DNA of 64,000 bases from Massilia kyonggiensis (GCF_024756235.1 NZ_JANUGY010000002.1:248001-312000); one strand, 5' to 3'; positions 1 through 8,804 are shown, counted from the first letter of the stretch. The notes: generated from the letters alone by a model not told the origin. Program-made: numbers and translations.

Positions 1-243
1 CCGCAGCGCCGCGCGTCCCGGCCACGCGACACGGCGCGTCCGCAGCCAGCCGGCCGCCAGCACCGCGGCGCCCAGCGCACGCGCCAGCGTGAGGAACAGC
101 GGATCGAGCTCGCGCACGGCGAGCCGCGTGAACGGGAGGGTGAGGCTGAAGATGGCGACGCCGATCAGGCCGAGCAGCATGCCGCGCGCTTCGTCGGATG
201 TCGTGGCGAGAGGCGCGGTCGGTGCGAGTGTCGTGGGACGCAT
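1..243 (-). CDS. EamA/DMT-family membrane transporter, N-terminal part (cut by window edge)
   Basis: Reading the minus strand from the ATG at 243 gives about 81 residues before the window ends. A short polar N-terminus is followed by a hydrophobic segment starting MLLGLIGVAIFSLTLPFTRL, then RELDPLFLTLARALGAAVLA. This is the pattern of the first two helices of EamA (drug/metabolite) permeases, including the conserved P-T/F-T-R-L turn. The family exports small metabolites or amino acids across the inner membrane; the substrate cannot be told. It is divergent from the MocR regulator at 354, which may control it. Only the start is present, so the rest is unseen. Confidence 0.7.
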   Translation of the reverse strand, partial: MRPTTLAPTAPLATTSDEARGMLLGLIGVAIFSLTLPFTRLAVRELDPLFLTLARALGAAVLAAGWLRTRRVAWPGRAALR

Positions 244-260
244 ACGTTCTCCGGTTGTCG

Positions 261-289
261 TTGCAACAAACTTTGGTCAGGGTTATGCT
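261..289 (+). promoter_or_regulatory. Candidate promoter for the MocR gene in the divergent gap
   Basis: A -35-like TTGCAA (261-266) and a -10-like TATGCT (284-289) are 17 bases apart and point at the regulator starting at 354. Each hexamer matches only four of six consensus bases. The 110-base gap between the divergent genes also holds the 8-base palindrome GTTGCAAC (260-267) and two AGTCCC copies (near 290 and 308), which could be regulator sites. The assignment is weak. Confidence 0.3.
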
Positions 290-353
290 AGTCCCGAAGA
301 GCAGTACAGTCCCTATACACTTACCGATATCCTTTGCGCACTGTGATGGTGAA

Positions 354-1787
354 ATGACCGATACAACGATACCGACATTGCTGTCACGCGATTCCGGCGA
401 ACCGCTGGCCGACCAGATCGTCCGGATGATCAGCGCCCGGATCGACGACAAGCAGCTGCGCGCGGGCGCGCGCATGCCCTCGATCCGCCGCTTCGCCGCC
501 GCGCACGGCGTCTCGCCGTTCACCGTCGTGGCCAGCTACGACCGCCTCGTCGCGCAGGGCTACCTGGAATCGCGCCGCGGCGCCGGCTTCTTCGTGCGCG
601 AGCGCGCGCCGCTGAACACGGCATTGCGCCGCGACGATCCCGACATCGCCGGTGCGCTGGAAAAGCGCGCGCTGGACGTCGTCTGGCTCGTCCGCCACAT
701 GTTCCGCCAGATGCCGGGCCAGCCGACGAGCGCGGCCGGCGTGCTGCCGACGGCGTGGCTGGACGGGCAAGGCGTCGCCAACGCGCTGCGCGCCGTCAGC
801 CGCCAGAACAGCAGCGCGCTGCTGAACTACGCCAGTCCGCAGGGCTATGCGCCGCTGCGCGAACAGCTGCAGCGCAAGTTGGCGGAACTGGAAATCGCGG
901 CCGCGCCCGAACAGTTCGTGACGACGCTGGGCGTGACGCAGGGCCTGGACCTCGTCGCGCGCGAATTCTGCCGTCCCGGCGACACGGTGTTCGTCGACGA
1001 CCCGGCCTGGTTCCTGATGTTCGGCTCGTTCGCGGCGATGGGGCTGAAAGTGGTCGGCATCCGGCGCCAGGCGGACGGTCCGGACCTGGCCGAATTCGAG
1101 GCGCTGGCGGCGCTGCACAAGCCGCGCCTGTACATCATCAACTCGGTGCTGCACAACCCGAGCTCCACGTCGCTGTCGGCCGCGAAGGCCTTCCAGATCC
1201 TGCGCATCGCCGAGCGCCACGACATCACGATGGTGGAAGACGACATCTATTGCGACCTGCACCCGGGCGGCTCGCAACCCGCCACCCGCCTGGCGGCGCT
1301 GGACCAGTTGCAGCGCGTGATCTACCTGGGCGGCTTTTCGAAATCGCTGGCGCCGAACCTGCGCGTGGGCTTCATCGCGGCATCAGGCGACATCGCGCAG
1401 CGGCTCGCCGACCGCAAGATGCTGGCCACCCTGAGCACGAGCGACCTGGGCGAGCGGGTCGTCTATAAAATCCTGTCCGAGGGCGTGTACCGCAAGCACC
1501 TGGACCGCATCCGCGCGCGCCTGGACGCCATCCGCCCGTCCGTGCTGCGCCGCATCGAGTCGCTCGGGATGACGCTGGAGCCGGCCCCGACGGCCGGCAT
1601 GTTCGCGTGGGCCGACTGCGGCCGCGACACCAACGTGCTCGCGGCGCGCGCGATGGACGAGGGCCTGCTGCTCGCGCCGGGCAGCCTGTTCTCGCCGAAC
1701 CAGCTGCCGTCCACGAAGCTGCGCCTGAACGTGGCGGCCATGGAGGATGACACCGCGTGGCGCTTCCTCGAGCGCTCATTGGCCTGA
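354..1787 (+). CDS. MocR/PdxR-type GntR regulator with an aminotransferase domain
   Basis: This 477-residue transcription regulator has an N-terminal winged helix-turn-helix of GntR type (about residues 10-75, with PSIRRFAAAHGVS and GYLESRRGAGFFV). A fold-type I aminotransferase domain (about 115-470) follows. The PLP-binding lysine is K330 in GGFSKSLAP, and the cofactor-binding aspartate lies in VEDDIYCDL. MocR proteins use PLP or a PLP-amino acid adduct as effector and usually control a divergent gene, here the EamA transporter. The start at 354 removes 52 residues of unrelated upstream frame and puts the helix-turn-helix at the normal distance from the N-terminus. The target pathway is unknown. 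Confidence 0.88.
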   Translation: MTDTTIPTLLSRDSGEPLADQIVRMISARIDDKQLRAGARMPSIRRFAAAHGVSPFTVVASYDRLVAQGYLESRRGAGFFVRERAPLNTALRRDDPDIAGALEKRALDVVWLVRHMFRQMPGQPTSAAGVLPTAWLDGQGVANALRAVSRQNSSALLNYASPQGYAPLREQLQRKLAELEIAAAPEQFVTTLGVTQGLDLVAREFCRPGDTVFVDDPAWFLMFGSFAAMGLKVVGIRRQADGPDLAEFEALAALHKPRLYIINSVLHNPSSTSLSAAKAFQILRIAERHDITMVEDDIYCDLHPGGSQPATRLAALDQLQRVIYLGGFSKSLAPNLRVGFIAASGDIAQRLADRKMLATLSTSDLGERVVYKILSEGVYRKHLDRIRARLDAIRPSVLRRIESLGMTLEPAPTAGMFAWADCGRDTNVLAARAMDEGLLLAPGSLFSPNQLPSTKLRLNVAAMEDDTAWRFLERSLA

Positions 1788-1790
1788 TGG

Positions 1791-2717
1791 TCACGGCAGC
1801 TTGATCGACACGACGCCGGCCAGCAGCACGAGAGCACCGGCGAGCCGGATGCCGGAGACGGCACTCTTCGGCAGCCCGAACAGGCCGAACCGGTCGGTCA
1901 GGATCGCCACGACCTGCTGTCCGGCGATCGTGAATCCGACGGTGGCGGCCGCGCCGATCACGGGCAGCGCAAGGAAGACGGTCGTCACATAGCACACGCC
2001 CACCGGCCCGCCCAGCCACGCCCACCACGGCACGGCGCACAGCCCGCCGAGCTTCGGACGTTCGTTGCCCTTCAAGGCCATCACGAGGGCGAGCACGAGC
2101 GCCATGCCCGCCGTCGCCACGGCGAAGCTCGTGAGCGACACGGCCAGCGGCGCGCCGACCGTCCGCGCGACCGCCGCGTTGAGCGCACCCTGCACGGGCA
2201 GCACGCCGCCGCACAGCGCGGCCGCCGCGACCCACGCAGGCTTGATCCGGCGGGGCGGGGCGCCCGCCGCGGGACGCTGTCCGCGCACGATCAGCAGGAT
2301 GCCGGCGGCGACGCACGCGGCGCCCAGCCACGTGAACGGTCCGGGCGCGCGCTGGGCGACGCCCAGCAGGCCGGCACCGTCCAGCAGCAGCGACGTGAAC
2401 GCCTGCCCCGCGATGAACAGGCCGATCGTGGTGACGGCACCGATGCGCGGGATGAACACGATCCCGGCGACGACGTACATGGCGCTGGCGAGGCCGCCCA
2501 GCAACTGCCACCACTCGGCCTGCCCGAGCCGGCCCAGCGCGGGCAGGGCGCCGCCGGCCGCGACGGCGACGAACAGCAGCACGGTGGCGACGAACAGTTG
2601 CAACGTCGCCGCGGCGAACGGACTCGCGACGGCCTTGCCGAGGCGCGCGTTGGCCGCCGCCTGCAACGGCAGGCCGCAGCCCGCCAGGAAGGCGATAACA
2701 ATATAAATCGTATTCAT
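1791..2717 (-). CDS. DUF606/YdcZ-type DMT transporter, double-length
   Basis: This 308-residue protein is strongly hydrophobic, with about ten predicted helices, and opens MNTIYIVIAFLAGCGLPLQ. It contains two related halves: the Q-A-x-N-A-x-L-G region near residue 20 recurs as QGALNAAVARTVGAPL near residue 175. That is the DUF606 (YdcZ) architecture, in which two roughly 140-residue repeats occur either as separate proteins or, as here, fused. Members are inner-membrane permeases of the drug/metabolite superfamily with mostly unknown substrates. It sits one base after the glutathione S-transferase stop codon, so the two are almost certainly co-transcribed. Confidence 0.82.
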   Translation of the reverse strand: MNTIYIVIAFLAGCGLPLQAAANARLGKAVASPFAAATLQLFVATVLLFVAVAAGGALPALGRLGQAEWWQLLGGLASAMYVVAGIVFIPRIGAVTTIGLFIAGQAFTSLLLDGAGLLGVAQRAPGPFTWLGAACVAAGILLIVRGQRPAAGAPPRRIKPAWVAAAALCGGVLPVQGALNAAVARTVGAPLAVSLTSFAVATAGMALVLALVMALKGNERPKLGGLCAVPWWAWLGGPVGVCYVTTVFLALPVIGAAATVGFTIAGQQVVAILTDRFGLFGLPKSAVSGIRLAGALVLLAGVVSIKLP

Positions 2718-2718
2718 G

Positions 2719-3321
2719 TCAGACTTTCCGCATCTTGCTCTGGGCCCGCGCGACGGCCGGGCGCTCCGCGATCCTGCGTAGCCAGGCGTCCACGTGCGAA
2801 TAGTCGCGCGGGGCGATGCCCAGTTCGTCGTACGTGGCCAGCCACGGGTAGAACGCGATGTCGGCGATCGTGTACGCGTCGCCCGCGATCCAGGCCGAGA
2901 CGGCCAGCCGGCGTTCGACCACGCCGTAGAGCCGCTGCGTTTCGCGCATGTAGCGGTCGAGCGCCATCTGGTTGCGTTCGGGCGCCGCGTGCCGGAACCA
3001 CCACAGCTGCCCCAGCATCGGGCCCACGCTGGCCGCCTGCAGGAACAGCCATTGCAGCACGACGTCTTCGTCAGCGATCAGCTTTCCCGTGACGCGGCCG
3101 AGGTGAACCAGGATCGCGCAGGACTCGAACAGGCCCTGGCCGGTGCGTTCGTCGACGAGCGCCGGGATCTTGTTGTTGGGACTGATTTGCAGGAATTCGG
3201 GCGCGAACTGCTCGCCGGCGCCCAGGTCGACGTGGCGGACCCGGTAGTCCAGGCCGAGTTCTTCCAGCGCGATGATGAGTTTCCTGCCGTTCGGTGTGTC
3301 GGCGACATAAGCGGTGTACAT
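2719..3321 (-). CDS. Glutathione S-transferase family protein
   Basis: This 200-residue cytosolic enzyme has a thioredoxin-like N-terminal domain (about 1-80) with ISPNNKIPALVDE, which carries the cis-proline, and GLFESCAILVHLG, the glutathione-binding E-S pair. An all-helical C-terminal domain (about 90-200) has WIAGDAYTIADIAFYPWL, the conserved N-capping box of GSTs. It resembles bacterial Nu/YfcG-type enzymes, which are disulfide reductases or conjugating enzymes, but the exact class is not certain. It leads a two-gene unit with the DUF606 transporter and is divergent from the LysR regulator at 3417, a common arrangement for LysR control. Confidence 0.87.
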   Translation of the reverse strand: MYTAYVADTPNGRKLIIALEELGLDYRVRHVDLGAGEQFAPEFLQISPNNKIPALVDERTGQGLFESCAILVHLGRVTGKLIADEDVVLQWLFLQAASVGPMLGQLWWFRHAAPERNQMALDRYMRETQRLYGVVERRLAVSAWIAGDAYTIADIAFYPWLATYDELGIAPRDYSHVDAWLRRIAERPAVARAQSKMRKV

Positions 3322-3416
3322 GCTTCCTCCTGTGATTGACAGGGAAAGCGTAGCTTGTGCAAGAATGGATGAACATTCGATTTATCCAGACATTACTTGT
3401 CTGTTTTTGCGCATCC

Positions 3417-4274
3417 ATGGACTGGGACGACTATCAATATTTCCTGGCGGTGGCCGGCAGCGGGTCCGTCTCGGCCGCCGCGCGCCGGCTCGGGCAGAGC
3501 CACTCGACGGTGCTGCGCCGGCTGGACAAGCTGGAGACCGCGCTCGACGTCCGCCTGTTCGAGCGCTTCCAGACCGGCTACGTGCTGACGGCCAGCGGCG
3601 AAGAATTGCAGGCCATGCTGGCGCCGATCGGCGAGGGCATGCAGGACATCGAGCGCAAACTGGGCGGGCAGGATGCGGCGCTGCAGGGCACGATCCGCGT
3701 CACGACGACCGACACGCTCATGGCCGTGCTGCTGCCGGTGCTGGCGGATTTTCGCGCGCGCTACCCCGGCATCCAGCTGCAGATCGCGGTCGACAACAGC
3801 TTTTTGAATCTGTCGAAGCGCGATGCGGACGTCGCCATCCGGCCGTCGAACACGCCGCCGGACAACCTCGTGGGCCGCAAGGCCGGCACCCTGCGCACGG
3901 CGCCGTACGCATCGACGGCCTATCTGGCGCTGCGGCCGCAGGAAGACCATGAGTGGATCGCACCCGACGACGGCCTCGCGCACCTGCGCCAGGCCCGCTG
4001 GCTGCGCGAGCACGTACCGGCGGACAAAATCGCCGCGAGCGTGGATTCGCTGCTGGGGATGGCGGCGGCCGTCGAGGCGGGCCTGGGCGCCGGCATGCTG
4101 CTGTGCCTGGTGGCGGATGCGCGGCCGGGGCTCGTCCGGCTGGCCGATCCCGATCCCGCGCTGGACACGGACGTGTGGATCCTGACGCATCCCGACCTCC
4201 GGCGCGTGCAGCGGATCCGGGTGTTCACGGCGTTCGTGTTCGATGGGCTAGCGGCGGCGCTCGGCCCGGCTTGA
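3417..4274 (+). CDS. LysR-family transcriptional regulator
   Basis: This 285-residue regulator has the LysR helix-turn-helix at the N-terminus (MDWDDYQYFLAVAGSGS, then AARRLGQSHSTVLRRLDKLE), followed by an effector-binding domain of periplasmic-binding-protein fold starting around residue 90 (GTIRVTTTDTLM). The ATG at 3417 was chosen because the family begins a few residues before this helix; an upstream ATG at 3357 would add 20 atypical residues. It is divergent from the GST-DUF606 pair across a 95-base gap and probably regulates that pair. The inducer is unknown. Confidence 0.86.
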   Translation: MDWDDYQYFLAVAGSGSVSAAARRLGQSHSTVLRRLDKLETALDVRLFERFQTGYVLTASGEELQAMLAPIGEGMQDIERKLGGQDAALQGTIRVTTTDTLMAVLLPVLADFRARYPGIQLQIAVDNSFLNLSKRDADVAIRPSNTPPDNLVGRKAGTLRTAPYASTAYLALRPQEDHEWIAPDDGLAHLRQARWLREHVPADKIAASVDSLLGMAAAVEAGLGAGMLLCLVADARPGLVRLADPDPALDTDVWILTHPDLRRVQRIRVFTAFVFDGLAAALGPA

Positions 4275-4332
4275 CAGGCATATGCTGTTGTCCTACGCTG
4301 CGCGGTCCGCTACGGACAGACAAAGGAACAGC

Positions 4333-5583
4333 ATGCGCGCAGCAACGATGTATCGAGCCTGGATGGCCGTCCTGCTGGCGGCGCTACTCGCGCCGGCACA
4401 GGCCGGGCGGCTGGACGACATCGCCGCGCGCGGCGTGCTGCGCGTGGGTAGTACCGGCGACTACAAGCCCTTCAGCTACCGGCAGACGGATGGCGGATTC
4501 ATCGGCATGGATGTGGAGCTGGCGGGCGAGCTGGCGCGCGCGCTCGGCGTGCGGCTGGAAGTGGTGCCGACCACCTGGCCGACGCTGATGGCCGACCTGG
4601 GGGCGGACAAGTTCGATCTCGCACTGAGCGGCGTATCGGTGACGCCCGAGCGGCAACGGCAGGCGTTGTTTTCGGTGCCGTATCTGCACGATGGCAAGAC
4701 GCCGATCACGCGCTGCGAGAACGTCGCCCGGTACCAGACGCTGGCGCAGATCGACCGGCCGGACGTGCGGCTGATCGTCAATCCGGGCGGCACCAACGAA
4801 CGCTTCGCCCGCACCCGGGCGCCGCACGCCCGGCTGACCGTGTACCCGGACAACGTGACCATCTTCGGCCAGATCGTCAGCGGTGCGGCCGACCTCATGA
4901 TGACCGACGCCATCGAAACCCGTTTGCAGCAGCGCCTGCATCCGCAACTGTGCGCGGTGCATCCCGAGGCGCCGTTCGACATGGCGGAGAAGGCCATCCT
5001 GCTGCCGCGCGATCCGGCGCTGAAGACGTATGTCGACCACTGGCTGCAGCAACGCCTCGACAATGGCGACGTGCCGCAGCGCCTGGATCGCTGGCTCGCG
5101 TTCCCCTGGGGGCTGGAGCCGTTGCGCCAGGCGATCGACCAGCGCCTGCTGCTGGCGCAGGATGTGGCGCGCGCGAAGTGGAACGCGAAGGCCGCCATCG
5201 AAGACCTGCCGCGCGAAGAACAGGTCATCGCCGCGGCGGTGCGCCAGGGAGGCGCGCTGGGCCTGCCGGAGGCGTGGGTACGCACCGTGTTCCGGGCGCA
5301 GATCGAAGCCTCCAAGACGGTGCAGCGCGCGCTGTACCGCCGCTGGCAGGAAGAGGGCATCGGCCGCTTCGATGACGCGCCCGACCTTGCGAAGACCATC
5401 CGCCCCGAGCTGGACCGCCTCACCACCCAGCTGCTGCGCGCCATGGCCGACAACCACGCTTTGCTTCACGACAGCGGCCGCCAGGCCGACGTCGCCGTCG
5501 CGTTGCATGCGCTGCAGGCACGCGCCGTCGACCCGGACGCGGCCGGGCAGGCGCTGGCGCCGTTCGTGTCTACAAAGCCATAG
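4333..5583 (+). CDS. Exported PheC-type cyclohexadienyl dehydratase fused to gamma-class AroQ chorismate mutase
   Basis: This 416-residue protein has a signal peptide (about 1-24, cleavage after PAQA). Residues 25-260 form a periplasmic-binding-protein-like domain with the PheC marks NPGGTNE (150-156) and TDAIE (191-195); E195 fits the family's catalytic glutamate. Residues 261-416 match secreted AroQ-gamma chorismate mutases: IDQRLLLAQDVARAKW with R271 and K282, LPREEQ near 292, and FRAQIEASK (320-328). Together the domains would convert chorismate to prephenate and then to phenylpyruvate (or arogenate to phenylalanine) in the periplasm. The ATG at 4333 is preceded by AAGGAA. The 3' end overlaps the convergent GyrI-like gene by 14 bases. 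Domain calls come from motifs; the activity is inferred. Confidence 0.82.
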   Translation: MRAATMYRAWMAVLLAALLAPAQAGRLDDIAARGVLRVGSTGDYKPFSYRQTDGGFIGMDVELAGELARALGVRLEVVPTTWPTLMADLGADKFDLALSGVSVTPERQRQALFSVPYLHDGKTPITRCENVARYQTLAQIDRPDVRLIVNPGGTNERFARTRAPHARLTVYPDNVTIFGQIVSGAADLMMTDAIETRLQQRLHPQLCAVHPEAPFDMAEKAILLPRDPALKTYVDHWLQQRLDNGDVPQRLDRWLAFPWGLEPLRQAIDQRLLLAQDVARAKWNAKAAIEDLPREEQVIAAAVRQGGALGLPEAWVRTVFRAQIEASKTVQRALYRRWQEEGIGRFDDAPDLAKTIRPELDRLTTQLLRAMADNHALLHDSGRQADVAVALHALQARAVDPDAAGQALAPFVSTKP

Positions 5584-6181
5584 GCTGTCGGATGATCGTC
5601 TTCCACCGGGCCGGATCGGCGCGGCGGATGTCGCTCAGGTAGATTTCGTGGTGCTTGCCGGCGAGGCTGCCGCGCGCTTCGATGAAGTCGTGCACGCGCT
5701 GGATCGTCGGGCCTTCTTCGGTGAACGGGCCGACGTGCAGGGTCTGGGCGCACAGGCCTTCCGTAAAACGTTCGATCCGCAGCGCGTCGACCGTGTGCAG
5801 GCCCTTCTTGCGCTTCACTTCCGCCATCGCGTCGCGCAGCAGGGATTCGTCGACGAATGCCGGCTGGTGGATCATCATCGTCCATTGCCACTTCGTCCGG
5901 TCGTTGGCGACGAACGACGCCATGTCGTCCGACCACCACAGGCCTTCGAGCGGCATCACGGCGTAGTCGATGCCCGCCGGTCCCTTCTTGACCATGAACT
6001 TGGCCGTATAGGACACGGAAAACAGCGCTTCCACCGCGCGCGCATAGTGCGGCGACGTGTTCGGATCGCCCGCGCCGTCGATCATCAGGTAGCGGATTGC
6101 GGGAACGTCGACCTGCACGACGTCGCGCGCGGACGGTTGATAAAGATGCTTGAGGTCTTTCTTGAGATCGATTTTATCCAC
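5570..6181 (-). CDS. GyrI-like small-molecule-binding domain protein
   Basis: This 203-residue soluble protein has the SOUL/GyrI-like pattern: VPAIRYLMIDGAGDPN near the N-terminus, AVMPLEGLWW in the middle, and QTLHVGPFTEEGPTIQRVHDFI followed by HHEIYLSD near the end. Stand-alone GyrI-like proteins bind small hydrophobic or cationic compounds, and some hydrolyse toxic ones. It begins four bases after the sigma-factor stop codon, so it is probably the last gene of the ECF42 operon. No DNA-binding domain is present, so it is not itself an AraC- or MerR-type regulator. Confidence 0.8.
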   Translation of the reverse strand: MDKIDLKKDLKHLYQPSARDVVQVDVPAIRYLMIDGAGDPNTSPHYARAVEALFSVSYTAKFMVKKGPAGIDYAVMPLEGLWWSDDMASFVANDRTKWQWTMMIHQPAFVDESLLRDAMAEVKRKKGLHTVDALRIERFTEGLCAQTLHVGPFTEEGPTIQRVHDFIEARGSLAGKHHEIYLSDIRRADPARWKTIIRQPMAL

Positions 6182-6184
6182 AGT

Positions 6185-7489
6185 TTATTGTTCCAGTAGT
6201 GCGCTCGACCGTGCCCGCTCCAGCAGCAGCGCCTGTTCGCGCTCGTTCTGCGTGAGGCTCGCGGCCCGTTCGAACTCCGCCTTCGCTTCCGCATGCCGGC
6301 CCAGCTTCGCCAGCAGGTCGCCGCGCACGCTCGGCAGCAGGTGGTAGTTGCGCAGCGCCGGCACGTCCAGCAGCGCGTCGGCGAGCGCCAGGCCCGCGTC
6401 GGGGCCATAGGCCATGCCCAGCGCGACGGCGCGGTTCAGTTCCACGACGGGCGACGGCATCAATTGCGACAGCGCGTCGTACAGCGCGGCGATGCGGGCC
6501 CAGTCCGTCGCGTCCGGCGTGAGGGCGCGCGCATGGCAGGCGGCGATGGCGGCCTGCAGCGCGTACGGGCCGAGGGCACCGAGGCGGCCGGCGCGGTCGA
6601 GCGCGGCGAGCCCGCGTCCGATCAGCAGGCGGTCCCAGCGCGAACGGTCCTGGTCCATCAGCAGGATCGGCGCGCCGTCCGGGCCCGTGCGGGCGCGCTC
6701 GCGCGAGGACTGGATCTCCATCAGCGCGACGAGGCCGTGGACTTCGCCTTCCTCGGGCATCAGTTCCGCCAGCACGCGGCCCAGGCGCAGCGCTTCGCGG
6801 CACAGTGTCGGCCGCAGCCACTCGTTGCCCGCGCTCGCGGAATAGCCTTCGTTGTAGATCAGGTAGATCACCTGCAGCACGGACGCGAGGCGCGGCTTGA
6901 GTTCTTCATCGCGCGGCACCTCGAACGGCACGCGGGCTTCCGCCAGCGTGCGCTTGGCGCGCACGATGCGCTGGGCGACCGTCGCTTCCGGTACGAGGAA
7001 GGCGCGGGCGATTTCCCCGGTGGCGAGGCCGCCCAGCAGCTTCAGCGCCAGCGCCGCGCGCGCCTCGGCCGACAGCACCGGGTGGCAGCAGACGAAGATC
7101 AGGCGCAGCACGTCGTCGTCGATCTCGCCGGCCGTCTCCTGCGTCAGCGCGGCCAGTTCGGCCGGGTCGCGGAAACTGCCGCCGTCCGCGAGCAGGTTGT
7201 CCATCTCCCAGCTCAGCTCGCCTTCCTTGCTGGCGTGCATGGCGTGGTGGCGCAGGTGGTCGAGGGCGCGCCGCTTGGCCACCTGCATCAGCCAGGCGCC
7301 GGGACGGTCCGGCACGCCGTCCGCCGGCCAGCGTTCCAGCGCTTCCAGCAGCGCGTCCTGGGCGAGCTCTTCGGCCCGGCCGAGGTCGCGCAGCATGCGG
7401 GTCAGCGCGCCGACGATGCGCGCCGACTCCATGCGCCAGACGGCCTCGACGACCTTGCCAATCTCGAACTGCAGCGCGCCGCGCGTCAT
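6185..7489 (-). CDS. ECF42-type RNA polymerase sigma factor with long C-terminal extension
   Basis: This 434-residue protein has sigma region 2 at about 20-90 (DLGRAEELAQDALLEALERW, then AWLMQVAKRRALDHLR) and region 4 at about 130-185 (LGGLATGEIARAFLVPEATV). A C-terminal extension of about 240 residues includes YLIYNEGYSAS and helical repeats of tetratricopeptide type. That extension and the adjoining DGPF/YCII genes define the ECF42 group, which has no classical anti-sigma factor; the extension is needed for activity in studied members. The start is one base from the stop of the tandem YCII gene. The operon is likely self-controlled, but no ECF42 promoter was assigned here. Confidence 0.9.
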   Translation of the reverse strand: MTRGALQFEIGKVVEAVWRMESARIVGALTRMLRDLGRAEELAQDALLEALERWPADGVPDRPGAWLMQVAKRRALDHLRHHAMHASKEGELSWEMDNLLADGGSFRDPAELAALTQETAGEIDDDVLRLIFVCCHPVLSAEARAALALKLLGGLATGEIARAFLVPEATVAQRIVRAKRTLAEARVPFEVPRDEELKPRLASVLQVIYLIYNEGYSASAGNEWLRPTLCREALRLGRVLAELMPEEGEVHGLVALMEIQSSRERARTGPDGAPILLMDQDRSRWDRLLIGRGLAALDRAGRLGALGPYALQAAIAACHARALTPDATDWARIAALYDALSQLMPSPVVELNRAVALGMAYGPDAGLALADALLDVPALRNYHLLPSVRGDLLAKLGRHAEAKAEFERAASLTQNEREQALLLERARSSALLEQ

Positions 7490-7490
7490 G

Positions 7491-8369
7491 TCACGGACGG
7501 TCCCAGGCCGGTTGCGGCGCCAGTTCGGCGCGCAGGGCGGCGTCGAGCTGTTCGGCGCGCACGCTGGCGTCCTCGCGCAGCCGCGCGGTGGTCTCGTCCA
7601 TCGGCGCGTGCTTGCCGAGCGGCGCGATCAATGCCACCGGCCGGATCTCGACCTCGACTTCCGGTCCGGTCGGATAGGGCAGCGTGCGCGCCCAGTCGAG
7701 GGCGGCGTCGATCGACGCGGCGCGGATCATCCAGAAGCCGGCGATCAATTCCTTGGCTTCCGCGAACGGGCCGTCGATGATACTGGCGGCGCCCTTGGCC
7801 ACGCGTACGCGGGCGCCGCGCGCCGTGGATTTCAGGCCGTCGCCGGCCAGCAGGGTGCCGGCGGCCGCGTGGATGGCATTGAAGGCGTTCAGCCGGTCCA
7901 GTTTTTCCTGCAGCGGGATGGCGTCGCGCTCGGTGCCGGCGTCGGATCGCAGCAGGATCGCGTAGCAGGCCTCAATGCCGGCCGCGCCGGGCGGAATGCC
8001 CGCGCAGCCGCCGGGGCAGCCCGTCTCGCGCAATTCCACCGTGACGTCGCCGCCTGCGTCGATCACGCCATTGGCCTGCAGCCATGCCAGCGCCGCGGCG
8101 CGCGACGGCGCCTCGAACACGGCGAAGCCGGCCGGCAGGCGCTCTTCGGACGGGAAGGGACCGGACGTCACGGCCTCGCCGCCGGGCCACAGTTTCAGGC
8201 GCCGGGCGTCGGCGTCCGGCGCGAAGGCCAGCGCGAGGGCGGGGGCGCGCGGCGCCTCGGCGCTCGTCTGGCCGCCCGGCAGCCGGCGCAGCAGGTCGTC
8301 CAGCACGGCCTGCGGGTCGGCGGCCGCGGCGCGCGTGCCGTTGTCGGTACGGATGAGCATGAACTGCAT
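7491..8369 (-). CDS. Tandem YCII/DGPF-domain protein
   Basis: This 292-residue protein contains two YCII-like halves. The C-terminal half (about 130-260) has the intact signature IIDGPFAEAKELIAGFWMI. The N-terminal half has a decayed counterpart, VTSGPFPSEERLPAGFAVF, in which DGPF is replaced by SGPF. YCII domains form alpha-beta barrels related to muconolactone isomerase; their role next to ECF42 sigma factors is not established. AAGGAG lies just before the ATG. The gene is one base from the sigma-factor gene and nine bases from the next DGPF gene, so it belongs to the same transcript. Confidence 0.85.
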   Translation of the reverse strand: MQFMLIRTDNGTRAAAADPQAVLDDLLRRLPGGQTSAEAPRAPALALAFAPDADARRLKLWPGGEAVTSGPFPSEERLPAGFAVFEAPSRAAALAWLQANGVIDAGGDVTVELRETGCPGGCAGIPPGAAGIEACYAILLRSDAGTERDAIPLQEKLDRLNAFNAIHAAAGTLLAGDGLKSTARGARVRVAKGAASIIDGPFAEAKELIAGFWMIRAASIDAALDWARTLPYPTGPEVEVEIRPVALIAPLGKHAPMDETTARLREDASVRAEQLDAALRAELAPQPAWDRP

Positions 8370-8378
8370 GGGGTCTCC

Positions 8379-8804
8379 TTAGCGTGCCGCGAGTTGTTCG
8401 CGCATGCGGTCTTCCTGCGCGCGTACGTCGGCCGGGAGGTCCGTGCCGAAGTCGTCGGGTCCGAAGATCTGGCGGATCTCGATCTCGCTTTCGCCGTCCT
8501 CGTGCGGGTTCGGGCAGCGCTTGAACCATTCGATGGCTTCTTCCTTCGAACCTACCTCGATCAGCCAGAAGCCGGCCACGAGTTCCTTCGTTTCCGCGAA
8601 CGGGCCGTCGATCACGGTGCGCTGGTTCCCATTGAACCGGATGCGGGCGCCTTTGGCACTGGGCATCAGGCCCTCGCCGGCCAGCATGACGCCGGCCTTG
8701 ACGAGTTCCTCGTTGAAGTTGCCCATGTCCGTGAACAGTTTTTCGCTCGGCATGATGCCGGCTTCCGAGGCCGCGCTGGCCTTCACGATGACCATGAATT
8801 TCAT
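8379..8804 (-). CDS. YCII/DGPF-domain protein
   Basis: This 141-residue single-domain YCII protein opens MKFMVIVKASA and carries the signature VIDGPFAETKELVAGFWLIEV in the middle. It has the usual length for the family. A good ribosome site (GGGAG, about eight bases upstream) supports the ATG. Its start codon overlaps the stop codon of the VOC gene by four bases, showing translational coupling. DGPF proteins are the most constant partners of ECF42 sigma factors; their biochemical activity is unknown. Confidence 0.9.
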   Translation of the reverse strand: MKFMVIVKASAASEAGIMPSEKLFTDMGNFNEELVKAGVMLAGEGLMPSAKGARIRFNGNQRTVIDGPFAETKELVAGFWLIEVGSKEEAIEWFKRCPNPHEDGESEIEIRQIFGPDDFGTDLPADVRAQEDRMREQLAAR

